From Folioceros fuciformis (Eukaryota; Anthocerotophyta; Anthocerotopsida; Anthocerotales): a stretch of 26,726 nt of DNA. The notes below the pieces were generated by a model that saw only the letters and a list, made by a program, of their open reading frames with translations, was not told the DNA's origin and ran no database searches. How positions within the stretch are numbered: position 1 is the first letter of the stretch; each line of letters starts with the position of its first letter. Made by a program: the position numbers and the translations under genes. Where the stretch lies: the NCBI GenBank assembly GCA_049999805.1, contig JBNGIO010006110.1, positions 59,845-86,570 on the forward strand. Reading direction: 5' to 3'. This document shows, in pieces, positions 1-11,892 of the stretch.

Positions 1-562
1 TTTTGCATAGAAATCCAATCAAGCTTTTGGCATCTTGACATCTTTTGAGCCACATATCAATCCATATATATGTATGTATAACCATAGCATATGATTATTA
101 TACGTATGTATATATTATATAAATTTATATACAAAATATATATATATATGTACATGCATAAGATTAAACATGCCACTATGACATCGGAGAGGGTTGATGA
201 ATTTTCCATTCTATAACCCTTTCTATGTTAGATATCTTTATCTAATAATATGAATGTACATAATAAATTTGATCTATAATCTACATATAGTAATATAATC
301 ACTAAGCTAGACGTTTTTCTATAGAGCATTAACACTGCCATAGATGTGTTCCTAGTTTCAACCGGCGTACCGTGTACGCATACGTGCTAATGCTGGAGGA
401 GTTATGGATAAGTAATGAGCTAAAAGAAATGACACAGCTGGAAACACGTCCTCTAAAATGACCCAGGAGGCACAAGTTTCGCTGGGGGATACGTGCGCCA
501 CGTTAGAAAGCGTCGTCATCCTCACAACACATATTCAACCAAAACAAGAAATTGGAGAGGCG
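1..562. other. AT-rich intergenic DNA and 3' flank of the PAP2_C gene
   Basis: No convincing gene is seen. Bases 60-160 are very AT-rich with runs of alternating TA. From about 360 to 562 the composition becomes mixed and this part probably holds the 3' untranslated region of the minus-strand gene that ends at 563. Plus-strand reading frames starting near 458 are shadows of that gene. Confidence 0.6.
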
Positions 563-2273
563 TTACCCGTCCTCCGTCCAAGTGAACGCCAAGAGTGCTA
601 TGCCGAGAGCTATCAACACTATTATGCTTCCAAACACCCAGGAGGCCCATTTGGACACATGATCGGAGCTGGATCTTTCATCCAGCTTTCTCAAACACGC
701 TCTGATCTGCTCCACATCCCCGTCCTTGGCAGCCTTGACAAACGAATCCTCCATGCTTGCGAACCTCTGCAGCCTCACACTCTGCAACCTGTCTTTACAA
801 GACCACAGGAAGGACGTTGTTCTCCAAAGCAGAATGCCAACGTAGATCCCAGCCACACAGTCCACACTGTAGTGGTGTCGCTCTCGGATTTCGCGCTGCG
901 AAGAGTGCAAGACCAGAATCCATATGCACACAGAGTACCATCCGGGATACGCTTCCTGGGCATAAGACAAGGAAAAAGCAATCGGTTGTGTGTACAAGGG
1001 GGAAACCAATCATCGTAGTTCGAATCGGATTGGCATGGAGGAAGTTCACATAATCAGTATTGGGAATGTTGTGGAAGAAAAGATGGACGTATTACGTACC
1101 GTCCATGCCATGGCCGTGAGCACAGAAACTAGAATGTGACCACTGAAGACCAGGTCATTACAACCTCCACCAGCTCGTTTCAAGGTGCTGAACCAGGATT
1201 CTGACTCACCGTGAATGGCTGGATCTGGGGGCCTCAGAATATTCACAAGAAACTGCGCTCCACCCCAACTTGGAGTATACTCTGCTGGATACTCTCCAAC
1301 GGAAGCTGTCCAGGCCAGGAAGAGTAATTAGCGCAATCAGGACTGACTTGGAGAGCAGCCCTGAAATGAAGCCACGCTGAAACAAAGAGGGGGAAAAAAA
1401 AAAAGCACGTACAGAACAGAAAAATGATGACACGAACGAATTCATGCTGAATCTGTTCAGAGACATGGAAGCTACTTGCCATAGCTGTGGTCCAGTCTCA
1501 AGAGCTCTCTGACCATGTTGGGATCGCTGGCGTAGGGCATGTAATACTTTTGGGCCCAAGGATGTGGATGGCCTGCAGATTTAAATCTGGAGTGAGCACA
1601 CCAGGGCCGAGCCGAGGGCAAAATGGTGGCCACAAACGTGGCAACTCGAAGCAGCCGCCCGACACCCATGGTAAACATGTATCTGGCACCTAGCCCAAGT
1701 CCTGGTGCCTTCACGCATCCGAAGAGCACAGAAAAGGCGAGCATGAGGAACAGCATGAGGTAGTGGTGAAGCCCGATGATGGGTGCCCGCAGCACCTGCA
1801 CCACCGCAACTGGCAGTCTCTGGTTAAGAGCCAGCAGCAGCCATTGTCCCGTGTCGGGAAGAGGTGCAGCCGTCCTGCACAGTCCACACCGTACATGCCA
1901 GCTGAGATAGGCACTTCCTTCCACCACCGAATAATTTCCAATTCCACTCACCCTACACCCACCAATGCCAATCGACTCCCATCACCACCGTCACAAACTG
2001 TACGGCCATTGCCTCCACGCACAGGGCTCCCAACATGAAGAACAACGATCCCAGAAATGGCACCACGCTCCTCAGCTCCTTCCCCCAGTGCGGGTAAAAC
2101 GGAGCCCTCGCCAGCAGCGCCACCGCCAAAAATCCCCATAGCACAGGCCTCAGCGTGGCATGCACGCTTGGACACACCACCCGACTGTAGTCCCATACGA
2201 TGTAGCACAGGGCTGCAATCCCCACAGCATGCGGGTACGGCCTGGTGAGCCACCACGAATCACGCTCACCCAT
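563..2273 (-). CDS. Sphingomyelin-synthase-like (PAP2_C) multi-pass membrane phosphotransferase
   Basis: Four exons on the minus strand: 2273-1963, 1901-1480, 1305-1100 and 955-563. They join in phase to 1,332 nt (443 residues plus stop). The last two exons are strongest. They carry GGGCNDLVFSGH (His at about 301) and HHYSVD (His 341, Asp 345), matching the catalytic His-His-Asp of sphingomyelin synthase/PAP2_C enzymes; the spacing of 40 and 4 residues is close to the family's. An upstream stretch around GRLLRVATFVATILP resembles the conserved R..T...T.LP family motif. Hydrophobic segments are spread along the protein, including one near the C terminus (WVFGSIIVLIALGIALLAF). Family members move phospho-head groups between lipids, or act as related phosphatases, in Golgi or plasma membranes; the substrate here is unknown. 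Two junctions are inferred: a 61-nt first intron and a GC-AG second intron (donor G|GCAAGT). The start Met at 2273 was chosen because sequence upstream of it is low-complexity GA-rich leader. Confidence 0.75.
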
Positions 2274-2275
2274 CT

Positions 2276-2310
2276 CCCTCCCCTCTCCTCTCCTCTCCTC
2301 TCCTCTTCTC
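2276..2310. repeat. (TCTCC)n pyrimidine microsatellite in the leader of the PAP2_C gene
   Basis: About six pentamer units of TCTCC lie just upstream of the start codon. On the transcribed minus strand this is a GA-rich leader. GA/CT tracts of this kind are common at plant core promoters and 5' untranslated regions. Confidence 0.7.
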
Positions 2311-3371
2311 ACACCAGCTCCATCCCCAGCCCCCCGTCCCCTCCGCCTGGGATGTGCTGCGACGCAAGCGATCTCCACCCTCTCACACAGATCCAATCCC
2401 CGCTAGGCACGCAAACACGATGGTTTGATCGGATTTCACGAATTCAAAGGCTCCAGCAGCTCAAGTTTGTCATTCCAACTTGTAACACTCGTGAACCAAA
2501 CCAGCTCTAGCTTCAGCTCCCACAGGACAGGATCGATTTGTCCAACCTTGTTCGACTTCCCTAGCTATTGCCGGCATGCCTGTCTGTAGGTTGGAAGACG
2601 GACCGTTGAGCATTAAACACATATTAGTCAACATCGTGTCAAGGACTGTAATTAATATGCAGTGCTGCTATCAATTTACTGTACCGTGTAAAGCCTTGTG
2701 TGGAATTTAGCGTTTCAGAATTTTAGCTCTTGATGCTTTCCTGGCCGAACCAAGCACGGTTTGTGGGTTTATGAGAGTGGGAAAGGAGTCCTCAGAAAGG
2801 GATATCCTACAAGGATGGACTCCATGGAAAGGTGGCTCCTGACCATAATATTACATTGACCGTGTCAGCCGTGATTCATGAACCCGTGACCGGAACCGGC
2901 GTTTCGTTCGCTCGGCTGGTCCGTCCCCGGATACGCTACCTGCTCGGGTAGGCTAACCGTCTCGCATTGTCTGTTGCCTCCACCGCCTCCGACCTAGGTG
3001 CTCCAGGTCGCTGTGCTGTGGATTGGTGACTCGATGGTTGATGAGAAGGAGCCTTTGTTGTGCTCAAGGGGTGTTACGGGAGACGTGTGAGGTGAATTTG
3101 GGGAAAGCTGCGGATAGGGAACCAAGGGCAGGTTTGGAGCTCGTGGCTGGGGGATTGGATTGCAGTGGAGTCTGCGTGGGATGAAGGAAGATTTCTGTAG
3201 GAGAATTGAATGCACTAGAGTGGGGATACGGGACATAGGTGCAGGTTTGGTTTGGCGTGGTTTCCATGTTTGGTTTTAGGGTTTTGGATGAACGAAGGTG
3301 GGGTTTTGGTTGTTTGACTGGGAGGCGGGGTGCGTGAGTCCGTGAGAGCTGGAGTTGGCGGAGGACTGAGC
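2311..3371. other. Head-to-head intergenic region between the PAP2_C gene (-) and TGH (+)
   Basis: About 1.06 kb with no convincing gene. It must contain both 5' regions because the flanking genes diverge. Minus-strand open frames at 2994-3764 have low-complexity Pro/Ser/His composition and run antisense through TGH exons 1 and 2, so I treat them as shadows. A telo-box-like site lies near the TGH end. Confidence 0.6.
3276..3284 (-). promoter_or_regulatory. Telo-box-like motif (AAACCCTAA on the minus strand)
   Basis: The plus strand reads TTAGGGTTT about 90 bp upstream of the TGH start codon. The AAACCCTAA telo-box is a known plant element in promoters of housekeeping and RNA/ribosome-related genes. 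Function here is inferred from sequence and position only. Confidence 0.35.
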
Positions 3372-6300
3372 ATGGCAGCTGATGAGGATGCCGATGACTA
3401 CATTTTCTATGGAACGCCTCTGGAAAGGGAGGATGAGCTGGGGCGCAGGAAGAGGAAACTGGCGGTGGAAAAGGGCCAGGCTCGTCGAGTGCCTCCCTGG
3501 CAGCAAGAGGTGGGTCTGGAGACGACGGTACCATTGTTGCTGAGTGGGGAGGAGAGTGGTGTCTGGAATAAGTGGTCTTGTGTTGCGTTGCAGGTTACCG
3601 ACAGTGAAGGACGGAGAAGGTTTCATGGGGCTTTCACGGGGGGGTTTTCTGCTGGATATTACAACACTGTTGGGTCCAAGGAAGGTGTGTGAGATTTGGG
3701 GTTTGTTTGGAGGATCGAAGAGTTCAACATTGTGGTTTACAAATGGGTCGACTGTTGCCTTCACGCAGGATGGACCCCGGCAAGCTTCTCCTCGTCTCGG
3801 ACAAAACGGGCAGATCGCAAAGAGCAGTCAGCTTTGGACTACATGGACGAAGAAGAGAGAGATGTAAGTGGTTGAGACGCGGTGGTTCTCTATCTTGTTG
3901 AAGACTGGAATTTTGATCGACTCGATGAGCAAACAGCATTGCATTTTCAAGTCATTGACCAAGTCGAGACATTTTCAAGCCATTGACCAGTCTTGACTTG
4001 TTCTTCGTCCAGGAGATAAACGACAAGGCGCTTGGGGCCTCCTCTGAGTTTGACACGTTTGGTTCAACTGCTGCCGAGATTGCTCGTCGTCAATCTGCAC
4101 AAGAAATTGGTCAAAGGTAGAAAGCTTATCCCTGGCTGACCTTGTATCTTTATTTCAAGAAAATGTTTAGTGGATGGCTATCACAGCAGTGGCTTTTTGT
4201 GATTGCAGGGCATCTGCAATACCAGGCCCTGCTCCTGACGAGATTGTTGTTCCGGTCGTTCAGTCCATTGGTATGTCAACTAGCAAGTGTCGTCTGAGAT
4301 TTGCTGCTGTAGGATCTTTGCCTCACGTATGACTGTTGATTCGAACCAGGTGTGAAGTTGCTTTTGAAAATGGGGTGGCGTCAGGGTCGCTCAATAGGAC
4401 CGAGCCATGTCGCTGCATCTCAAGGTAGGAGCTTCTTTGGTGTATTTCACGAGTGAATCGCCTGCTGACTTTGTAACTTACTTTGAAATTACAGCTTCAC
4501 AACGTGAGGCACGAAAAGCTATGATAGCTCTGGCAAAGACTGACCAGCCTGTGAAGGGAGTGAAGGTCTATGGGGCAGAAATGCCTATTGCCCTTAAATC
4601 AAGCCCTGGCTCAGATACCGAGGCTGCTGCAGAACAAGATGAAACTTTGGTTGTACCAAAGAGTACTCCGGTATATTTCTACCTTTAGGGTCAACTTTCT
4701 GTTGGCTGGTTGCCTGTTTATCCTCCGAGTAGATGCTGAAATCATGTGATTCTTGAAACCAAGGTATGACTGTATAGGTGTTTGTCCTGAATCCCAAGAA
4801 GAACAAGCATGGTCTTGGTTTTGATCCCTTCCAAAATGCACCAGAGTTCAGAGGTAGCTTTTTCTTTTTCTTTTTTCTTTAAATCCGTAGTTTCTTCCGA
4901 CATGGGGACCGCAGTTTTTGTGTTGATGGCCCAGGCTGAACAAAGTCAGAGTGAACGGGTATGCAGATGCAAAGCGTTTTCGGATGGGGCAGGAACATGG
5001 TAAATCCATCAGAAAGTGGGGGCAGGTTGCTCTTTCATCCGGGAAACGAAGTTTATTCAGGCCAAATGGTACCTTCTTGACAACAACCTGGTCCACTCTG
5101 GGCTTGCTCCATGATAATGGCACATATATTATAATTCTGGAGATGCCGAGCAGACTCTGTGTTTTTGTGGTTTTTGTAGCTGGGAGGATGTCTGGTGGCT
5201 TTGGAATTGGAGCTCTTGAAGAACTTGGAGAAGAGGATGAAGATGTGTACGCTGCTGGTAGTAACTTGTTTGAAACCCAGCAAGTCCCCACATTTGTTGA
5301 CTTAAGCCCAATGGTAGTGTTCTGATGCCTTTTGCAGCAGGTTTTGAATATGAGATAGGACCTATCGAAGAGGACATTGGCCCAAGCCCTTCAAAAGGTC
5401 ATGTGCATACGAAGACATCCCAAAAATCTAAAGAAGGGCTGCTTCCAGGCTTCAAGATTGCCAGTTCCTCTTCTGTTCCAAATGTGAATTGGTAACGCAC
5501 CTTGTTTGGTATGATAAATGTTGTGATCTGCGCTGATTGCTAGTTATATACTGACAAACAGCCTGTCCTTCGACTAGGTTTCCTCCACCCCAGGTTCCGA
5601 CGGGGTTTGTGAGTGTACACAAATTTACATCACCTCTAGAAATTAGGCATGTTTTGTCCACGCCTGAGCCACCAGCAGTCCCACCTCCGGAGAACAAGGA
5701 GCAGTGCAGGGTTATCGAAGGATTGGCAGCTTTTGTTGCACGAATTGGGCAGAAGTTTGAGGACTTATCAAGAGAACGGAACATGGGCAATTCCTTGTTT
5801 GGTTTCCTTTTTGGGGGTCCAGGACATGATTATTATGTAAGGAAATTGTGGGAGGAGCGCAATAAACTAGCAGATTCTGGGAAGGAACAAATCCAGAAAA
5901 CTTCAGATGTGTCTTTACCACCTACACTCGGTGCAGAGCAGCGTGGCAAGATGCTGGGGGAAGTTGTCCTACCCTCAAAGCCTGTATCAGTAACTTCAAT
6001 GATTGCGCCAGAGGATCGTGCCAGGCTTCAGTCAATTCTTATGAGCACTTTCACGAAGTCAGGATCTGAGGTACGTGCAAGCGAACTTTTTACTATCGAA
6101 GACTGCCTTCTCCTTTGTCATGGCGAATTCAGTTATCATCTTTCGGTCAGCTGCTTCTAGCAGCGGGGTTAACATTAGTAGTGTTCTCGGAGCACACCTT
6201 GTGACAGGTGTTTGTTCACTGTGGTAGGGGGGAGATGTGAAGGTGTCCTCTAAGCCTTTCTTCCTTGACCCAGCAAAGCAAGGTAGGTACGAGCAGTATC

Positions 6301-7947
6301 TGAAGGACAAGACTCGAGGTGGTCTTAGAGCCATGGCTGTGGGAGGAAGTCAGTTGTCTGAGGTGCAACGTGCTCAGGAAATTCTTGAGTTTGAGAACGC
6401 AGCACGGGGTGCTCATGGAGGATCCTCCACCACGAAAAGTGCCTTAACTGTTGCAGGCAATGAACTAGACTTATTGATGACTGATCGTTTCACTGCGGGA
6501 ACAGGGGATAGTGGTGGCCTTTTGGTATGTCACCATGTGAGCTGTTGTAAGTCATGCCGTTCCGTATGCATATTTACTTCGATTTCCGTAGTTCTGACCA
6601 GAGAAGTGTACAACGTGGCAGCCGGTGCATGAAGCCGGATTAGGTGCACAGGCAGGAGGGCAACCAATGAGAGTGGTGCAATCGTGGAGGCCTACTTCCC
6701 TCCTGTGCAAGCGTTTCGACCTTCCTGATCCATTTGTTGGCAAGGTAGAAAAGAATTTCCTTCCGTGTGGGTTGAAATGCTGTACTCCATAGTATTCCTT
6801 ATGGAGACCTTAGTGCAATAGGGTTTGTTTTGTAAAGTCCATACTGACATCCTTGTCTTGACAGCCACCTCCATTGCCCAAACCACGGAGTCGAACAGAG
6901 TCCTTAATTCTTGTGGGCTCACGTCCTGACACAGAGATTCCATCTGAGTCGGCAGGGGGCAGTATGGCTGTGCCTATCCTGCCAGGGAATCACCTTAAGC
7001 GTGGTGAGTCAACCCCTCTAAGTGGTCCTTCTGCTACGGAAGTGGAGGAACCACCCATGGACACCATCCGAGAGAAACCTGTGGACCTTTTTAAGGTAAC
7101 TTCCGGGTGTCAGTTGCTGAATGATAGCTGAAAGAAAGAAGTCGGTCCAAGTTTAACATAAGTTTTAACGCAGGCTATCTTCTCCGATTCTGAGGAGGAG
7201 GAGGAGGATGAGGATGGTCCTAGATTACAAGAACCGTTTCCTTCGTCAATCCAGGGAGATGATAGAGAATCAGAGAAGAGCCACATAAGTGCTGCAGAGG
7301 CTGCTCATTCGGCACTAAACCGATTGGTTGCTGGGGACTTTCTGGAGTCACTCGGCAAAGAGCTTGGGTTGAAGGTACCTTCACCGGTGGAACGCAAGGC
7401 ATTTACAGATGGCCGAAACCATGTTGTCCATGATCGGAATGTCAAGAAGGAGTCCCAGCTGAAGGCCACTGTTGGAGGAGAGAGCTCAAAGTTGACGAAA
7501 GACCCTGGTCACAAACCAGTTCATGTCATCACTCAGGGAGGCAGAAGCAACGAAACTGTCAAAGTTGGACTAGATCCCGGTAAGCACAACACGAGGTTAT
7601 CTCGTGGTCTCACTGATCTGCAGTCGAACATGGCGGATGCACAAGTTCGTAAGCGGAGTCATTCAGATGATGACGAAGAAGGCGAAGACAGGAAGGGCAG
7701 GAGGTCAAGGAAGCATCATCCACAGCGCGAGAACATTGCCAGGCACAGCAGCTCTAGTGACAGCGATGAACGTTCGCACAGAAAATCAAGGGAGCACAAG
7801 AAACACAAAAGGAAGTCACGGACGAAAGACAAGAACGACAGTGAGAGCGATGACGATAGAGCGAAGACACCTCGGCACCGTAGTAGGCATGAATCCCATG
7901 GCCAGGATTCGAAAAGCCACACCCATAGCAAGGAAAAACGGCATTGA
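3372..7947 (+). CDS. TGH: TOUGH (TGH) homologue, G-patch/SURP RNA-processing factor
   Basis: Sixteen exons: 3372-3509, 3594-3684, 3769-3863, 4013-4116, 4209-4270, 4350-4424, 4495-4670, 4778-4853, about 4946-5068, 5180-5257, 5341-5491, 5578-6070, 6228-6524, 6652-6744, 6865-7095, 7174-7947. They join in frame to about 1,018 residues (Arabidopsis TGH is about 930). The N-terminal DUF1604 block ([29 protein letters not shown]) is followed by a G-patch split into [17 protein letters not shown] (about 164-180) and HGLGFDPF. Then come [10 protein letters not shown], a SURP domain (about 435-478, [20 protein letters not shown]), [13 protein letters not shown], an acidic block, [18 protein letters not shown], and an Arg/Ser/Lys/His-rich tail (about 918-1018). 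In Arabidopsis TGH binds RNA, acts with the Dicing complex in miRNA/siRNA production and associates with the spliceosome; the same nuclear role is inferred. Nearly all introns are GT-AG and most are 60-160 nt. The acceptor at 5341 is a NAGNAG tandem site. Confidence 0.95.
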
Positions 7948-8640
7948 GTCACAGATGGGTGCTGGTGCGAATGTCTGCTTTCCAACCGACTGGAACTGAT
8001 CTCTGACCGGGCCTGTACATGGTGGACGGTTCTCAATACATCTTCTCTACAGTTACTGGAGGTGCGTTGTCCAGGTGACCCCTTTGGACGGTCGGGCTGG
8101 CCTCCATCCGGCTACCCAATCCGCCGGTGGGGACGTGGTCGGGCGCCCACTATCCGCCATCGACCGCTTTGGCCCAATTTTTGGAGGGATAAAGAAAGCC
8201 CGCTTGGATGATAAACTGAACACACCTGTTGGACGATTCCAGCGACTTTGGAAGGTGCGTGGTGAAATGAAAAGTCCCTTTCACTCAAAGATTGGAGAAC
8301 AACCCAGAGGGCCAAAGACCAAGAATGTGCTAGCCCCTTTGACGTGCATGGGACATTTTTGGCTGATTATTTAATTTAATTGATTATGAGGTGATTGGAT
8401 ATTGCATTCATGCCGTCACCCGTATCGTGCCTTTCGTCTATTCGAGGGGCAAAGGGCTGAATGGTTAAAAAAAAAAATCAGAAACGAGGCTAAGGTATTA
8501 AGATATTTTTATTTTTGCACTGAGATATATAATCTATGAATATGTACGCACTTTCTCGGTAGATCCAAAGCATTGGTGGGCACGAGCCACTTGGACAACT
8601 TGCGAGCCTTATAACGGGTACATTTTCTCTCGGTGGTAGG
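7948..8640. other. TGH 3' region and polyubiquitin upstream region
   Basis: No gene is recognised. The first ~400 bases probably include the TGH 3' untranslated region. An open frame at 8075-8374 has no recognised domain. An A11 tract lies near 8467 and AT-rich DNA near 8500-8540, upstream of the polyubiquitin TATA box. Confidence 0.5.
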
Positions 8641-8651
8641 TATATGTGGTC

Positions 8652-8658
8652 TATATAT
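8652..8658 (+). promoter_or_regulatory. Probable TATA box of the polyubiquitin gene
   Basis: TATATAT in the context CTATATATGC lies about 155 bp upstream of the leader-intron donor. This predicts a transcript start near 8680-8690 and a first untranslated exon of about 130 nt. Confidence 0.55.
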
Positions 8659-8812
8659 GCTAGCCAAGACTTCAACTATTCTATCATCGCCTTCCTTCTC
8701 TCCGGGTGCGCTGTGGTCTGGAGTGGTGCGGTGTCGCCTGGTCGGTGTGGTGTTCTGTTGGCGCTGCGGGCTTTGTTGTGGCCAAGGTCCTTGTGTCCTG
8801 ATCCGTTGTTCG

Positions 8813-10561
<1,749 letters not shown>

Positions 10562-11114
10562 GCGTTCAAGATGTTTCCTGCAAGAGCTTTCATGTGGGGT
10601 GAATGGGACCCGCTGATGCTCAGCAAGCGTCTGGAGCTGTCCATTCGACTCTGAGACGGGCTGTGTAGGTGTCGTGCCCCGTACAAAGATGTGTTTGAGA
10701 ACCGTCCGCAACGTATTCCAGGCCATGTGGCAGTCTTGCAGTTCGCTGACAAAAGTAGCTGTAGTCTTTCTTGCAGCTTGCAGAAAATAAGTGTCTGCTA
10801 ATGTCTTCTTGCCCTATGAAGCCTGTGATTTGTCAGTGTAATCAAGTTTGCTTTCCGTTGTAAAGTCGATGATGTTTGAACGTGCGATTCAAGATATTTA
10901 ATAGGATCGTGCACTTATTCGGGCTCCACTTTTTGGTACCGTAACTCGGTTAGGTCGGTAAGGTCGGGAGATTTATGGAGTCGATTAGGGCAAACACAAT
11001 CTGAAGTATAGTTGATGACGGCAGACAAAAAGGACACGTGGAATTGTCTGGGCACGCAAAACAAGGCACGCCGAGTAGGCATTGAGTAAATTAGGGCAAA
11101 CAGCACTTATTGTT

Positions 11115-11191
11115 GATTTGGGCAAACAAAAAAGGACAGAATTGATTTGGGCAAACAAAAAAGGACAGAATTGATTAAGGCAAACAAAAAA
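11115..11191. repeat. 29-bp tandem repeat, about 2.7 copies
   Basis: Units start at 11115, 11144 and 11173 with a period of 29. The core is GATTTGGGCAAACAAAAAAG followed by GACAGAATT; the third copy is partial and has AAGG in place of TGGG. Shorter decayed matches to GGGCAAAC occur at about 10987 and 11094. Confidence 0.85.
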
Positions 11192-11578
11192 GCCGCGCCA
11201 AGTTCACTAGAGCAACCACAAAAGTTGTGCCGAACTCATTAGGCGATCCGAACAAGAGGGTAGAGTTGTGTAAGCGACAAGAGGGGTTTCTTCCCTTATG
11301 TACACATTACAAAGGGAATAAAACCATTGACAACAAAATCTGAGCCTGTCCCCATCTACAATGCAGTAGCCACAACGCAGCCCTTTAGATACAAGGCCAG
11401 GCAAAATCCTTCAGCTTACGCCCTCCGACTCTACCGTCAAGTCTTTATCCAGAAGAAAAAAAAGTAAGAAAAGAGGTGTTCCAACTCTGCAGAACACACA
11501 CCTAAGCAAGACCTGAATCTCGCCCTGCCTAAGGAGCAATTGTCACATGCGTACCACGTAGAGGCCATACGCGGTCCA

Positions 11579-11607
11579 GCTGCTTGCAATGGTAGCTGCA
11601 AGCAGCT
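11579..11607. repeat. Perfect 11-bp inverted repeat (hairpin)
   Basis: AGCTGCTTGCA at 11579-11589 is the exact reverse complement of TGCAAGCAGCT at 11597-11607, with a 7-nt loop. It lies beyond the 3' end of VIP3. No known role can be assigned. Confidence 0.6.
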
Positions 11608-11892
11608 ACCTGCAGTTTTGTGTCGTCAGCATCTCAGGAATGTAGCGTATTAAGATATTTGGCATTGCGACTGTTGGTCATCATGGCCTGCACACATCTC
11701 GTCAACGAAAACTTGCACAGTACAGGGACGAGATACTAGGAATCCATCAAGGTCATGGAACCCAGAAAAATCTACACTCGTGCCCGATGACGGATTGAAG
11801 TGTCCTGAAGGGGCTTGACTTCTGATACCATTCAAGAAGATCGGTCTCACCAACGATGGGTGCTCCATTGTCCCCCTCCTAACATGCCTACA

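Larger units (their letters stand above)
10562..11892. other. Convergent intergenic region between polyubiquitin (+) and VIP3 (-)
   Basis: No convincing gene. 10562 to about 10900 is the probable polyubiquitin 3' untranslated region (GAAAATAAG and T-rich tracts). 10980-11240 is a patchwork of a decayed repeat containing GGGCAAAC. 11640-11892 is the probable VIP3 3' untranslated region. Confidence 0.6.

Noticed and set aside
458-1018. Plus-strand 186-codon open frame
   Set aside because: It lies antisense to exons encoding the conserved FSGH/HHYSVD region of the PAP2_C gene and has no recognisable domain.
1000-1030. B-box-like GTTCGAATC as a possible tRNA
   Set aside because: There is no A box, no cloverleaf and no acceptor stem around it; it lies in an intron of the PAP2_C gene.
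3064-3764. Minus-strand frames rich in Pro, Ser and His upstream of and across TGH exons 1-2
   Set aside because: Composition is low-complexity and the frames are antisense to the clearly conserved TGH exons; no domain is recognised.
8075-8374. 99-codon plus-strand frame after TGH (contains SAIDRFGPIFGGIKKARLDD)
   Set aside because: It looks faintly protein-like, but there is no known family or splice link to TGH, and TGH homologues end in the RS/KH tail as here. Left as possible 3' UTR or transposon debris.
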